A stretch of DNA of 64,000 bases from Spirochaetales bacterium (GTDB lineage Bacteria > Spirochaetota > Spirochaetia > DSM-27196 > Salinispiraceae), in contig JAACWS010000011.1 in assembly GCA_009991955.1 (NCBI GenBank), positions 21,751 to 85,750 of the forward strand, in the 5' to 3' direction. Under the pieces are notes generated by a model that saw only the letters and a list, made by a program, of their open reading frames with translations, did no database searches and had not been told where the DNA came from. The position numbers and the translations under genes were made by a program. Shown piece after piece: positions 43,682-53,449 of this stretch. Within the stretch, counting starts at the first letter, position 1. Every line of letters begins with the position of its first letter.

Positions 43682-44572
43682 TCAACCCCGGGGATGATAG
43701 TCTTTGTGATATACCTGCAGTTCCTCTTTATCGATGTGGGTGTAGATTTGGGTAGTACTAATATCCGCATGCCCCAGAAGCTCTTGCACAGCCCGAAGAT
43801 CGGCACCGCCCTCGAGCAAGTGGGTTGCAAAAGAATGACGCAAGGTATGCACCTTCGCCTGAATACCCGACTTGTTGGTTAGTTCCTTGAACCTTTTCCA
43901 CATTCCTTTCCGAGACAACTGTCTCCCATGATGGTTAAGGAAGAGATAGGGGCTCGGCGACCGAGCAAGTAAGGGACGGCCATCTCGAAGGTATTCAGCT
44001 ATCCAGTGGGCCGCTTCTTCTCCGAGGGGCACTAATCGCTCTTTGTCGCCCTTGCCGATAATTCGAAGGATGAGTTGAGGAATGTACACCCGGTCTAAAG
44101 TCAGCTCGACCGCTTCGGAAATCCTCAAGCCGCAGGAGTAAATGAGCTCAAAGAGCGCCCGATCCCTTAGTCCAAAGGGGTTGTCGGTTTGTATTACCTC
44201 AAGGATTTTCTCCACGTCCGCTAAGGGCAGAACCCCCGGAAGGCGTTGGGCCATTTTTGGCATTTCTAGACGGGCTGCGGGGTTTGCTCCCAGGATTTCT
44301 TCCAGCATGAGGTACTGGAATAGACTGCGCAGACCACTAATAATCTTCGCTACCGTTCGGTGGTCGACTCCACCTACATCTCTCCTAAATCCGAGGTAGT
44401 TCTCCAGGTCTAATAGATCTAGGTCTCCCAGGCCCAACCGCTTTTCGTCGAGGTAACCCAGAAATGTCCGGGCTTCTCGGACGTAGGTTTGCACACTCGG
44501 CGAGGCCATTCGGAGTTCGGCCATTAGGTAGGCTTCAAACTGTAGTAAAATGCGGGCGAACTCCTGTTTCAT
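43682..44572 (-). CDS. xerD: Tyrosine recombinase XerD type
   Basis: 296 residues with a complete catalytic set: Arg150 (CGLRISEA), Lys174 (GKGDKERL), His242 and Arg245 ([10 protein letters not shown]), His268 (LGHADISTTQ) and Tyr277 (IYTH). The sequence is closer to the XerD pattern and distinct from the XerC-like paralogue at 40333-41262. It starts 8 nt after ftsZ, linking division and dimer resolution. The C/D assignment is provisional. Confidence 0.88.
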   Translation of the reverse strand: MKQEFARILLQFEAYLMAELRMASPSVQTYVREARTFLGYLDEKRLGLGDLDLLDLENYLGFRRDVGGVDHRTVAKIISGLRSLFQYLMLEEILGANPAARLEMPKMAQRLPGVLPLADVEKILEVIQTDNPFGLRDRALFELIYSCGLRISEAVELTLDRVYIPQLILRIIGKGDKERLVPLGEEAAHWIAEYLRDGRPLLARSPSPYLFLNHHGRQLSRKGMWKRFKELTNKSGIQAKVHTLRHSFATHLLEGGADLRAVQELLGHADISTTQIYTHIDKEELQVYHKDYHPRG

Positions 44573-44580
44573 ACTCTGCC

Positions 44581-45906
44581 TCAGTTGCCGGACTTTTCGC
44601 GCTGTTGTTGCCTGCGAATGTATGCGGGCACACCCAGGTCGTCGGATGAAGAATGAATGCGGGGATGACTGGGTAACACCGAAGGCCGGGGACGAAATTC
44701 TAAATCCCGTTGAACGGGCCTTTTTTCCGATCCTTGAAGAGCAGGGACTGGTTCTTCTTCGGCCTCCGAGGCTTCTTTGTTGTCGTTATTTTCATCGAGT
44801 TTTCCTTGAGTCAACAACCGGGCAAAACTATCGGCACTAATGTAATCGCTTTTCTTACCCCCATTGATTGATCGATCAATGCCAGGTGTTCGAGTCACCG
44901 CCGGGCGCGAGGGTTCCAAATAGGGTTGGCTGGTGAGCGGGAAGCCCGTAGCCACAACGGTAACGATTATTTCGTCTTCTAAGGCTTCATCTACCGCAGT
45001 GCCGGCGATGATCATTGCATCGTCGTCGGTGTTTGCGGTGATTATTTGCATAATTTCTTCGAATTCCGAAAGGGTAAAGTCTACGCCTCCGGTAACATTC
45101 ACCAGCATGCCCTGGGCACCGTCAATATTTGCATCTTCAAGCAAAGGATTATTGATAGCGTTGGTGGCCGCATCGACCGCACGGTTCTCCCCACGCCCCC
45201 TTCCAATCCCCATAAGAGCATCCCCCTGTCCTTTCATTATGGTTCGAACATCCGCAAAATCGATATTGATTTCGCCGGGTTTCGTAATGAGGTCAGAAAT
45301 GCCTTGCACCCCTTGGCGAAGAACATCATCGGCCACGAGGAATGCTTCTTTGATTGGAGTGTTTTTTTCCACAATTTTTAGCAGGTGCTGATTCGGAATG
45401 GTAATAAGGGTGTCGACGTGCTCTCGTAATCGACCAATACCCTCTTCTGCGAGCTTGGCCTTCTTCCTCCCCTCGAAAGCGAAGGGCTTGGTAACTACTG
45501 CAACGGTGAGTATTCCCATTTCCTTGGCAATGCTCGCGATAACCGGGGCAGCACCAGTACCGGTGCCCCCACCCATTCCTGCGGTAATAAAGACCATATC
45601 CGAGTTCGCTAGGAGCTTTTTGATGGTTTCTTTATCTTCCAGAGCGGCCCGTTCGCCTATTTCTGGATTTCCACCAGCCCCAAGACCACCGGTAACCTGA
45701 GATCCCAATGGTAGCCTTGTAGGCGCCCGGCTGCCTTTGAGGGCTTGCATATCCGTATTAACCGCAAAAAAATCAACATCCCGCAACCGGGCGTCGATCA
45801 TACGGTTCACCGCATTGCTGCCACCTCCACCAACACCTATTACCCGTATAACCGTAGGGCTACTGGGTTGCTCTTCTTGATAATCGTCTACTATTTCTAT
45901 GTTCAT
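44581..45906 (-). CDS. ftsZ: Cell division protein FtsZ
   Basis: Tubulin-like GTPase that forms the division ring. 441 residues: [16 protein letters not shown], the GGGTGTG loop at 112-118, T7 loop region, a long disordered linker (about 330-425) and the C-terminal peptide [12 protein letters not shown], which binds FtsA and other partners. GGGAGGGG precedes the start. It ends the division gene set. Confidence 0.98.
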   Translation of the reverse strand: MNIEIVDDYQEEQPSSPTVIRVIGVGGGGSNAVNRMIDARLRDVDFFAVNTDMQALKGSRAPTRLPLGSQVTGGLGAGGNPEIGERAALEDKETIKKLLANSDMVFITAGMGGGTGTGAAPVIASIAKEMGILTVAVVTKPFAFEGRKKAKLAEEGIGRLREHVDTLITIPNQHLLKIVEKNTPIKEAFLVADDVLRQGVQGISDLITKPGEINIDFADVRTIMKGQGDALMGIGRGRGENRAVDAATNAINNPLLEDANIDGAQGMLVNVTGGVDFTLSEFEEIMQIITANTDDDAMIIAGTAVDEALEDEIIVTVVATGFPLTSQPYLEPSRPAVTRTPGIDRSINGGKKSDYISADSFARLLTQGKLDENNDNKEASEAEEEPVPALQGSEKRPVQRDLEFRPRPSVLPSHPRIHSSSDDLGVPAYIRRQQQREKSGN

Positions 45907-45949
45907 GTCCCCTCCCTATGTGAACACTCACTTTATGTGAACTTCTGCA

Positions 45950-47212
45950 CTACTCGAAAAAATTCCTTAACCATTTACGCATTCCTCGAAGTTTGCCCCC
46001 GGACTTACTCCCCGAACCAAGGGGATTGCCTCTATCACCCTTCCCCTCGTCGGTTAGACTCCGAGCCCGATGAAGTACAAGGCCAATGGCAGTAGATAAA
46101 TCTGGACGCTGCAGGTCTTGAGTAAGCCCCCCCACTCCCATGGGGTACCCAATCCGTACGGCTGAACCAAAAACCTCCGCCGCGAGCTCTGCCGACCCCT
46201 GCAAGAGGGCTCCTCCTCCGGTAAGTACTATTCCACCAGCCAGGCTCGACCAACGGGAAAATTGAGCTTCCCGCTCAACCTTCTCCTTGACGAGATGGAA
46301 AATTTCTTCCATCCGAGGCTGAATGTACTCGGCAATTTCTGCCCGGGTAATGGCGGTCGGGGGCATGCCTCCAACTCCAGGAAGCACGATTTCTTCCTCG
46401 TCGTCCTGGACAAGGGGGAGGTAGCAGGATCCCGATTGAATCTTTAAGGTCTCCATTGTTTCCAAGGGATTTTTTAGGATAATCGAGAGGTCTGAGGTTA
46501 CTTCTGAGCCACCAATTGGCACCACACCGGTAAAAAATGGGGCTCCATTCTGGTACATGATCATATTCGTAGTACCCCCACCAATGTCGATGACCATGGT
46601 GCCCAGGTCTTTTTCGTCCTCAGATAAGACAATTTGTGACCCGACCAAGATATCCAAGGCTATTTCTTCGACCTTAAAACCCGCACGATTTACACATTTC
46701 AATAAATTTTGAGCGGCGGTTACACTTCCGGTTACAATATGAACTTCGGCCTCAAGACGTACCCCGATCATGTCCATGGGGTCCTTAATACCCTTCTGGT
46801 CGTCTACTACGTATTCTTGGGGGATTACATGCAAGACTTCCCGGTCCATGGGTAGGACTACCGCCCGAGCAGCATCCATAACCCGTTCGATGTCGATCCG
46901 AGTTATTTCCCGATCTTTACTGGTAACCGCAACGACTCCGCGGGAATTTATTCCCTCGATATGGGCACCTGAAATACCAGTCACCAAGGATTGAACTTCT
47001 CGCCCAGCCATATTTTCTGCTCTCTCTACTGCCTGAGCCACAGACCGAAGAGTGGCTTCGATATTTACTACAACTCCCCGGCGTAGGCCGAGAGATCGAA
47101 CGGTCCCGATTCCCAGGACATCGACCCCGCCGTTTTCTGTTAGTTCAGCGATCACCGCTGTTACCTTCGAGGTTCCTACATCGAGACCTACGAGAACTCC
47201 GTCGTGACTCAC
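45950..47212 (-). CDS. ftsA: Cell division protein FtsA
   Basis: Actin-like ATPase that tethers FtsZ to the membrane. 420 residues: VGLDVGTSKVTAVIAEL, 1C domain (about 83-165), GTMVIDIGGGTTNMIMY, GGIVLTGGGALLQG, and a C-terminal amphipathic membrane-targeting helix (GMRKWLRNFFE). ATGA overlap with the ftsQ stop. Confidence 0.97.
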   Translation of the reverse strand: MSHDGVLVGLDVGTSKVTAVIAELTENGGVDVLGIGTVRSLGLRRGVVVNIEATLRSVAQAVERAENMAGREVQSLVTGISGAHIEGINSRGVVAVTSKDREITRIDIERVMDAARAVVLPMDREVLHVIPQEYVVDDQKGIKDPMDMIGVRLEAEVHIVTGSVTAAQNLLKCVNRAGFKVEEIALDILVGSQIVLSEDEKDLGTMVIDIGGGTTNMIMYQNGAPFFTGVVPIGGSEVTSDLSIILKNPLETMETLKIQSGSCYLPLVQDDEEEIVLPGVGGMPPTAITRAEIAEYIQPRMEEIFHLVKEKVEREAQFSRWSSLAGGIVLTGGGALLQGSAELAAEVFGSAVRIGYPMGVGGLTQDLQRPDLSTAIGLVLHRARSLTDEGKGDRGNPLGSGSKSGGKLRGMRKWLRNFFE

Positions 47213-48024
47213 GAATCCCCCCCTACTTTGGTGTAGATCACATCACCGGTTCGGAAATCTATGTCCTCTATCAGTTGGTAATCTGGTCGGGATTGTAACA
47301 TATCGAGCACCCGCATGAGCATAACCGATTGTTCTGGACTCATTCGCGCTCCAACTTTTACTTTTTGATGCATGTGGGTCGGGTAAAGGGAAACCAAAAA
47401 TCCTCCTGCCGGGGTTGTTTCAAAATCAAACTGAGAAAATAGCCGATAGATCCCCGGTTCGATTAGGCGAATTTTGTCGAGGTCTTCGAGAAAAAGTCTA
47501 TGTTGGTAAGGCACCCTCGATACCTGTCCCCAGGGTTCCCAAAGCAACCCAGTGAATACTGGTCCGTCGACAACCGACAATCCTTGAGGTAAAAAGAGCA
47601 CTCCGTCTTTGTCGACTGCGTACATCGTACCATCAAGGAAGCTGAACCCCAGGGGTTCTCGCATGACAAAATTCATCGCTAAAGTATTTGGAAACGAGGG
47701 TTCTAGAACTACATCTTTGATAGAAGGAATTTGCAAGATCGACTCCCGAGCCTGATCCAACGAGAGTTGATGAAACATTATTCCCGAATACAATCCCGCT
47801 GCACCCAAGATTTCGCCCTCAGAAACGCCATAGAGTCCGGTCATGGTCACCCGGGTAATTGTGAGTCGAGGAGCAAAATAACCGTAATAGAGTACCTGAC
47901 TCAGAACACCAAGACCGGCCAGAATAATAATCACCTTTACAAGAATACCCCTGGGTTTCTTGATTTCCTTGGAACGAGAGTAGGCCTGTTGGTTTTTATA
48001 GAGTTCAGCCAAGGTATCAGCCAA
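47209..48024 (-). CDS. ftsQ: Cell division protein FtsQ/DivIB
   Basis: Bitopic divisome protein, 271 aa from the TTG at 48024 (GGGAGG 6 to 7 nt upstream; overlaps the ftsW stop by 8 nt). A cytoplasmic tail with KEIKKPRG, one transmembrane helix (VKVIIILAGLGVLSQVLYYG), a POTRA domain (LTITRVTMTGLYGVSEGEIL) and a beta domain follow. A longer frame to 48081 lies inside ftsW without a ribosome site. Confidence 0.88.
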   Translation of the reverse strand: MADTLAELYKNQQAYSRSKEIKKPRGILVKVIIILAGLGVLSQVLYYGYFAPRLTITRVTMTGLYGVSEGEILGAAGLYSGIMFHQLSLDQARESILQIPSIKDVVLEPSFPNTLAMNFVMREPLGFSFLDGTMYAVDKDGVLFLPQGLSVVDGPVFTGLLWEPWGQVSRVPYQHRLFLEDLDKIRLIEPGIYRLFSQFDFETTPAGGFLVSLYPTHMHQKVKVGARMSPEQSVMLMRVLDMLQSRPDYQLIEDIDFRTGDVIYTKVGGDS

Positions 48025-49171
48025 AATGTTCCTCCCGTTCTTCGGAATTTGGTACTCGAGAAAAGCTAAGGAGCAGTCCAACGGTTATCAAAGTCATTAC
48101 CATTGACGAGCCCCCGGACGAGAAGAACGGGAGAGTAATGCCCGTGGGTGGGAGAACTCCCGATACTACCGCCATATTCAAGAGGGCTTGAAGAAGAACC
48201 CCCGAAGTAAGCCCAAAGGCCGACAGCCCGATGAAGGTTCGACCATGACGGAAGGCAGTTCGATACCCAAACCATGCAAAAATCCCAAAAAGCCCCATTA
48301 CCCCCACCACACCGAGAAAACCCATTTCTTCCCCCAGGACCGCAAAAATATAATCAGAGTTGGCTTCCGGTAGCCCACCTAATTTCCTGACCCCCTGACC
48401 TATTCCGAGGCCCGTGAGCCCACCATTCATGAGTGCCGTTTTCGAAGAGAGAACCTGGAAGCCCTTTCCAATGGGATCTTGCTCGGGATCAAGAAAGGCC
48501 AAAAGTCGATTCACCCGGGTCTCTTTGCTCAACAGAAATATTGTAGCTAGAGCACTTCCTGTAAAAATAAGTGCAAAAATGTAAGTGAAACTGACCCCGG
48601 CTACAAATATCATGAGAAATCCCAGACCCAGAAAAAGCACGGCCGATGAAAAATCGTTTTGCCCCAGAACTAAGAAAAACAAGACAACAACGATCAAAAC
48701 TGTGGGAAAAAGAGTGTCGGTGAAGTTCCCTAACCTGTCCTGTCGTCGGGAGAGAAGATGGGCTAGGTGCAAAACCATTCCTACCTTCATAAACTCCGAT
48801 GGCTGGAAAGTAAAAGATCCAATTTGAATCCAACGCCGCCCCCCGAGGAGAGTAAGCCCGATCTGGGGCACAAATACCAATCCCATAAGCAAGAGTCCGG
48901 AAAGAAACATCCAAGGCACCCATCTTTGAATTCGCTCACCAGGATAAAAGGACAGAAATAGGGCAACCCCACTACCGAGTCCCACAAACACCAGTTGATT
49001 TCGAAAGAAGTAGTAGGGATCGCGAAAGGCAACCGCACCCCGATAGAAGGACGACGAAAGGAGAACCGAGAGTCCTAAACCGACTAAAAGCAGAGTCGAA
49101 AGTACGAGCCCGAAGTATTCTTTGTCTCGGGCGTCTTTTTCTAATGGCTCTAGTATAAATCGCTGTCCCAT
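48017..49171 (-). CDS. ftsW: Septal peptidoglycan glycosyltransferase FtsW
   Basis: SEDS-family polymerase of the divisome, 384 residues with about ten transmembrane helices. The signature near the C-terminus (MAVVSGVLPPTGITLPFFSS, GGSSMVM) and GFQVLSSKTALMNGGLTGLG support FtsW/RodA; location among fts genes favours FtsW. The partner transpeptidase gene ftsI is not in this cluster. Confidence 0.95.
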   Translation of the reverse strand: MGQRFILEPLEKDARDKEYFGLVLSTLLLVGLGLSVLLSSSFYRGAVAFRDPYYFFRNQLVFVGLGSGVALFLSFYPGERIQRWVPWMFLSGLLLMGLVFVPQIGLTLLGGRRWIQIGSFTFQPSEFMKVGMVLHLAHLLSRRQDRLGNFTDTLFPTVLIVVVLFFLVLGQNDFSSAVLFLGLGFLMIFVAGVSFTYIFALIFTGSALATIFLLSKETRVNRLLAFLDPEQDPIGKGFQVLSSKTALMNGGLTGLGIGQGVRKLGGLPEANSDYIFAVLGEEMGFLGVVGVMGLFGIFAWFGYRTAFRHGRTFIGLSAFGLTSGVLLQALLNMAVVSGVLPPTGITLPFFSSGGSSMVMTLITVGLLLSFSRVPNSEEREEHFG

Positions 49172-49177
49172 AGTTCC

Positions 49178-50257
49178 TTACCGTATCTTTAGAGTCGATA
49201 GACTCAGAATTGCAAAAAGTCCACCAAGAATCCAAAAACGCATTACTACCTTGTTTTCGCTCCATCCCTTTAGTTCAAAATGGTGATGTAAGGGGGCCAT
49301 TAAAAATACTCGTTTCTTTCGCAACTTATAACTGCCGACTTGGATTACCACAGAAAGGATTTCGAGTATAAATACTCCTCCAACAATAACCAGAAGAAGC
49401 TCATTCTTAATCATTAAACTTATAGTCCCCAACACCCCTCCGATCATAAGGCTACCGGTGTCACCCATAAATATTTCTGCTGGATTTGAGTTATACCAAA
49501 GGAAGCCAACGCAGGCACCAAGGAGAGCAAGGGCTAAAATAGTAATTTCACCCCCTCCTCGGATAAAAGGAAGCTGGAGGTATTCAGAAAAATCCGAACG
49601 ACCTACTACATAGGCAATTGCTCCGAAAGTAAGGGCTACCATAATCGAAAGCCCGGTTGCCAAACCATCGAGTCCGTCGGTCAAATTGACCGCGTTCGTC
49701 CATCCCATGAGAATAAAGATTCCAAAGGGAAGATAGAACCATCCCATATCCAAAATCGAACCCTTCACCATGGGAAAGAAAAGTCGGGTTGTATCCTCGG
49801 TTCGAAAATAATACAGAAGACCAACGATTGTACCGCTGACCAAAAATTGTCCTATAAGCTTTTTCTTCGATGAAAGACCTGCCTTGTTGCCCCTGAACAC
49901 CTTTATAGAGTCATCTAGAAAGCCAATCCCACCGAATCCGAAAATTGCTATTAGAGCAACAATCGTATAGAGGCTTCCAAAGTCCATCCACAAAAACACC
50001 GAAAATCCAGTGGTAAAAACGATAAGTACCCCCCCCATTGTTGGGGTACCGGTCTTTTTATGATGACTTTCTGGGCCATCGGTACGAATTGCCTCTCCGA
50101 TCTTTTTATTTTTTAGATACTTAATGAGAACCGGACCGAGCATAAGGGTCATCAAAAGACTTGTAACGGTCGCATAGGCAGCCCGGAAGGTAATATATTG
50201 AAAAACGTTAAAAGGGGTGAAATACTTCGTAAATGGAAAGAAAATTTCTTCTAACAT
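49178..50257 (-). CDS. mraY: Phospho-N-acetylmuramoyl-pentapeptide transferase
   Basis: Makes lipid I from UDP-MurNAc-pentapeptide and undecaprenyl phosphate. 359 residues, about ten transmembrane helices, with conserved loops GPESHHKKTGTPTMGG, NAVNLTDGLDGLATG, GFLWYNSNPAEIFMGDTGS and MAPLHHHFELKGWSE. Overlaps murF by 7 nt. Confidence 0.97.
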   Translation of the reverse strand: MLEEIFFPFTKYFTPFNVFQYITFRAAYATVTSLLMTLMLGPVLIKYLKNKKIGEAIRTDGPESHHKKTGTPTMGGVLIVFTTGFSVFLWMDFGSLYTIVALIAIFGFGGIGFLDDSIKVFRGNKAGLSSKKKLIGQFLVSGTIVGLLYYFRTEDTTRLFFPMVKGSILDMGWFYLPFGIFILMGWTNAVNLTDGLDGLATGLSIMVALTFGAIAYVVGRSDFSEYLQLPFIRGGGEITILALALLGACVGFLWYNSNPAEIFMGDTGSLMIGGVLGTISLMIKNELLLVIVGGVFILEILSVVIQVGSYKLRKKRVFLMAPLHHHFELKGWSENKVVMRFWILGGLFAILSLSTLKIR

Positions 50258-51696
50258 TCCCGCACCTCACTTGTCTCACCTATCAGCACTTTTTCAATTC
50301 TTTCCAACTCCATCGAACGGGAGCCCTTTAAGAGGACCCAATCGCCGCAGGTAATAAGTTCTCTACTCAACTGTACAACCTCGTCCCATTCCCTGGACCA
50401 GTAGACCGGAAATCCGGCCCTCGATGCCAGAAATCGGTAGGTCACTTCAATTTCTTCCCCGTAGAGCATGACCCCGTGAGGCTTGTGTTCCAGAATGATT
50501 CGACCTAGATCTTCGTGCTCTTTCACAGAAAACCGACCAAGCTCCTTCATATCTCCGAGAAAAAGAATTCTTCGGGCCGACGAAGAACCATTTATAAGGA
50601 ACGACTGAATACTCGCAGCCATTGAGTCAGGATTCGCGTTGTAGCAGTCAGAAATGAGTGTAACCGAACCTTCCTTGATCTGACCGCGACCGAAAATTGG
50701 CTTGTACCCTTCGAGTCCTTGCTGGACACTTTCATCCGAAATACCTAATACGCCGGAAAGACTAATTGCAGCTAAAGCATTCTTCAAATTATGGGCACCA
50801 GGCAAGGCGAGTCGTATGTCCCTTCCCTTCCACCGAAAAATCTGGCTACCCGGCCCCTCCTGTGCAACCCCTTCGAAGCCAGGTGTTGAATGTATACCAA
50901 AAAAGTACTTTTTCCCCCTCACCTTTCCCTCAAGCTTGCGCACAAATGGATCATCTTCCGGGAGAATAGCAATACTATCGGGCAAAAAGTTTCGAAACAA
51001 CTCGAATTTTTCTGAGGCAATACCCATCTGGCTACCGATATTTCCGATATGGGCAGTTCCGATTCCTGTCAAGATTCCAATAGAAGGAAAAACGAGATCT
51101 GAAAGCCGCTTCATTTCGCCCTTTTCGCTCATGGCCATTTCAAAAACCCCATAACGATGCCGGGGTTCGACCAAGGGTACCGAAAGAGGTAATCCAATAA
51201 CCGAATTGTAGTTCCCGGGAGTCATGAAGGTTGGCGAATCAACCGAAAGAATCGAGCTCACCAACTCTTTGGTCGTAGTTTTTCCGTTACTTCCCGTAAT
51301 ACCAATTTTCGTGAGGGAATACCGGGTCAAAAGTAGGCGGGACAAAAGATGTAACGCTCCGAGAACATCACCTACAGGAAACACAACTATGGAATTCTCA
51401 TCGACCAACCTGCGGATACTATCGGCGTTTGAACGGTAATACGTTTGACTAACCAAAAGTGACCTACATCCCCGGGAAACAACTTGGGTCAAGAAACGAT
51501 GTCCATCGGTTCGCTCGCCCTTGAGCGGAAAAAAGAGGTCGCCAGGCCCCACTTTTCGACTATCTACCTGAAAACCCCGAATACCGGCCGAGTCATCGAT
51601 AATCGACATTCCCCGCCGATTCCACTGGACTTCAGAATAAAGAAAACCACCGATACGGGCCTTGAGTTCCCCGAGGGTAAAAAGCACAGGCTTCAT
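50251..51696 (-). CDS. murF: UDP-N-acetylmuramoyl-tripeptide--D-alanyl-D-alanine ligase
   Basis: Adds D-Ala-D-Ala to the peptidoglycan precursor. 481 residues with the Mur ligase P-loop GITGSNGKT (132-140), GVFEMAMSEKGEMKRLSDLV, PGAHNLKNALAAISLSGVLG and ISDCYNANPDSMAASI. Overlaps ftsL by 4 nt and mraY by 7 nt. murE and murD are not in the cluster. Confidence 0.96.
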   Translation of the reverse strand: MKPVLFTLGELKARIGGFLYSEVQWNRRGMSIIDDSAGIRGFQVDSRKVGPGDLFFPLKGERTDGHRFLTQVVSRGCRSLLVSQTYYRSNADSIRRLVDENSIVVFPVGDVLGALHLLSRLLLTRYSLTKIGITGSNGKTTTKELVSSILSVDSPTFMTPGNYNSVIGLPLSVPLVEPRHRYGVFEMAMSEKGEMKRLSDLVFPSIGILTGIGTAHIGNIGSQMGIASEKFELFRNFLPDSIAILPEDDPFVRKLEGKVRGKKYFFGIHSTPGFEGVAQEGPGSQIFRWKGRDIRLALPGAHNLKNALAAISLSGVLGISDESVQQGLEGYKPIFGRGQIKEGSVTLISDCYNANPDSMAASIQSFLINGSSSARRILFLGDMKELGRFSVKEHEDLGRIILEHKPHGVMLYGEEIEVTYRFLASRAGFPVYWSREWDEVVQLSRELITCGDWVLLKGSRSMELERIEKVLIGETSEVREC

Positions 51697-51980
51697 TCCG
51701 CCTTTCCTATTGAGGAATCAATGAAAAAGTAAAGATTCTGCTCTGAGACAGGCTGACTCCTATCATATTCGGTTTCAGCCAAAGCCCGAAGCCGACCGGG
51801 ACTCGATAGAATTGATTCTTGGGTTATATACCGCTTATTCCGCTCTATAAGCCGATCTTGAAGGTCTTTATTTCTACGAATCGTCTGATCAATTTGAAAA
51901 TGTTGTACGCTCAACAAGACAAGACCAAAGAGTGCGGCAGGCAAAAGAATAGTCGCCAAAAATAGGGAAGTATATTTCAT
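51693..51980 (-). CDS. ftsL: FtsL-like small divisome membrane protein
   Basis: 95 residues: an N-terminal transmembrane helix (about 5-25) and a periplasmic coiled coil (SVQHFQIDQTIRRNKDLQDR). FtsL proteins are poorly conserved, so the call rests on this architecture and on the position between rsmH and the mur genes. Overlaps both neighbours by 4 nt. Confidence 0.8.
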   Translation of the reverse strand: MKYTSLFLATILLPAALFGLVLLSVQHFQIDQTIRRNKDLQDRLIERNKRYITQESILSSPGRLRALAETEYDRSQPVSEQNLYFFIDSSIGKAE

Positions 51981-52951
51981 GTAGAAAACCTCTCGTCTCG
52001 TAGTTTCTCAATCACCCGGAACTTCGCACTCCGAGAAGGACTATTTTTTCTCACTTCATCTTCTCCCGGTACTATTGGCTTTTTTGATTTCACAACCCCC
52101 AAGGGATACCCCCCACACTTACACATCGGCACTTCGGGTGGGCAAATACAACTCTTCGCCCAATCTCGAAACAAATTTTTAATTATCCGATCTTCTAAGG
52201 AATGAAAACTTATGACCCCCAGAATTCCACCGGGCTTTAAGACTTGAAAAGCACTCTTGACCGCTCGCTGTATTCGTTCGAGCTCCTGATTTACCTCGAT
52301 GCGAAGGCCTTGGAAAGTTCTGGTTGCAGGATGAATCCTGCCGTGTCGATACTCGTGGGGAACACTCGTAAAAATGAGTTCCGCAAGCTCTTTTGAAGAT
52401 TCGAAAGGCCGGGTTTTTCGTCGTTCAACTATCGCCCGAGCGATTCGACGAGAATATCGCTCTTCTCCGTAGGTAAAAATGAGGTTTGCAATCCTCTCTT
52501 CACTCCACTGATTGAGTATATCTCTCGCACTCAGTCCCGTTCCCGGATCAAGTCTCATATCAAGAGGCTCGTCCCGGGAAAAAGAAAATCCCCTACTACT
52601 TTCTTCGTAATGAAAAACCGATATACCCAAGTCAAATAGTATTCGATCGGGCCGAATCTCTAAAGGGTACGAAGAAAAGAAATCGTCGTACCACCCCTGA
52701 AAGTAAGTAACTCTATTTCCAAAGGATTTGAGTCTGTTCCGGGCTTTTTGCTGAATAACAGGATCTCGGTCGATACCAACAAGGTTCAAGAAAGGAAAAA
52801 GACTAAGAAAACGTTCCGAATGCCCACCTTCTCCCAAAGTACAGTCTATAAATAGAATCGGTTCGTCCGGTTTCTGAAGAGGGGGTGGCGATAGCCATTC
52901 AAGAACCTCTGTAACCATTACCGGTATATGCACAATGTGCTCCGACTCCAT
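51977..52951 (-). CDS. rsmH: 16S rRNA (cytosine-1402-N4)-methyltransferase
   Basis: SAM-dependent enzyme (MraW) that methylates 16S rRNA. 324 residues from the ATG at 52951 (GGTGGAGG upstream): HIPVMVTEVLEWL, DCTLGEGGHSERFLSLFP (SAM motif), LFDLGISVFHYEESSRGFSF, HPATRTFQGLRIEVNQELER, and GVISFHSLEDRIIKN. It follows mraZ by 13 nt. A longer frame to 53050 runs inside mraZ and is not supported. Confidence 0.96.
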   Translation of the reverse strand: MESEHIVHIPVMVTEVLEWLSPPPLQKPDEPILFIDCTLGEGGHSERFLSLFPFLNLVGIDRDPVIQQKARNRLKSFGNRVTYFQGWYDDFFSSYPLEIRPDRILFDLGISVFHYEESSRGFSFSRDEPLDMRLDPGTGLSARDILNQWSEERIANLIFTYGEERYSRRIARAIVERRKTRPFESSKELAELIFTSVPHEYRHGRIHPATRTFQGLRIEVNQELERIQRAVKSAFQVLKPGGILGVISFHSLEDRIIKNLFRDWAKSCICPPEVPMCKCGGYPLGVVKSKKPIVPGEDEVRKNSPSRSAKFRVIEKLRDERFST

Positions 52952-52964
52952 GAAATCCTCCACC

Positions 52965-53405
52965 TTAGAAGGAGACAAGTCCTCCCAGTTCTTCGGCTGC
53001 CTCCTGGAATTCATCCTCCGTCTCGACATAGTATTGTTGATACGCTTCAAGATCCCAAATTTCGAGGTATTTCGTAATCCCCAAAATCACCGTTTCCTTC
53101 GTCAACCCCGCAGCCTCTAACAGGGCTGAACTAATGTTTAGCCTGCCAAGTTTATCGAGTTCGACTTCCATTGCCGGCGCAATTATCCTCCTTTGTAATA
53201 GTCTTGCCTTTTTTTGAAATGGACTTGCGGCTTCCATAAGGCTCGTCGAAAGTTGCTTCCACTCCTCGGGCGGAAAAAGCCATAAACAGCGATCAATTCC
53301 CCGGGTCATTACTAAGGTATTCCCAGGAATCGCCGCCCGGAGTTTGGCTGGGACAAGAAGGCGTCCTTTGTCATCGAGGCTTGCCCGAAATTCACCAGTC
53401 AACAT
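52965..53405 (-). CDS. mraZ: Transcriptional regulator MraZ
   Basis: AbrB-like DNA-binding ring protein that represses the division cluster in other bacteria. 146 residues from MLTGEFRASLDDKGRLLVPA, the usual family start; two DxxGR-type repeats (LDDKGRLLVP and LDKLGRLNIS). Four TGGG-type boxes with 10-bp phasing lie directly upstream of its ATG, indicating autoregulation. It is the first gene of the cluster. Confidence 0.96.
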   Translation of the reverse strand: MLTGEFRASLDDKGRLLVPAKLRAAIPGNTLVMTRGIDRCLWLFPPEEWKQLSTSLMEAASPFQKKARLLQRRIIAPAMEVELDKLGRLNISSALLEAAGLTKETVILGITKYLEIWDLEAYQQYYVETEDEFQEAAEELGGLVSF

Positions 53406-53408
53406 TGT

Positions 53409-53443
53409 TCCCACAAAACCCCTTTTTTTACCACTTTTTCCCA
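53409..53443 (-). promoter_or_regulatory. MraZ-box operator: four phased TGGG-type repeats
   Basis: On the minus strand TGGGA-N5-TGGTA-N5-AGGGG-N5-TGGGA, exact 10-bp period, at 53439-53443, 53429-53433, 53419-53423 and 53409-53413. The last copy ends 3 nt before the mraZ ATG. MraZ of other bacteria binds TGGGN repeats separated by 5 bp. The outer copies are perfect; the inner two have one mismatch each. Confidence 0.8.
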
Positions 53444-53449
53444 CTTGCA

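Noticed and set aside
40333..44572. Tyrosine recombinases as signs of a prophage or integrative element
   Set aside because: Both are Xer-like in length and motifs, they sit in a conserved housekeeping order, and there are no attachment repeats, phage genes or tRNA nearby.
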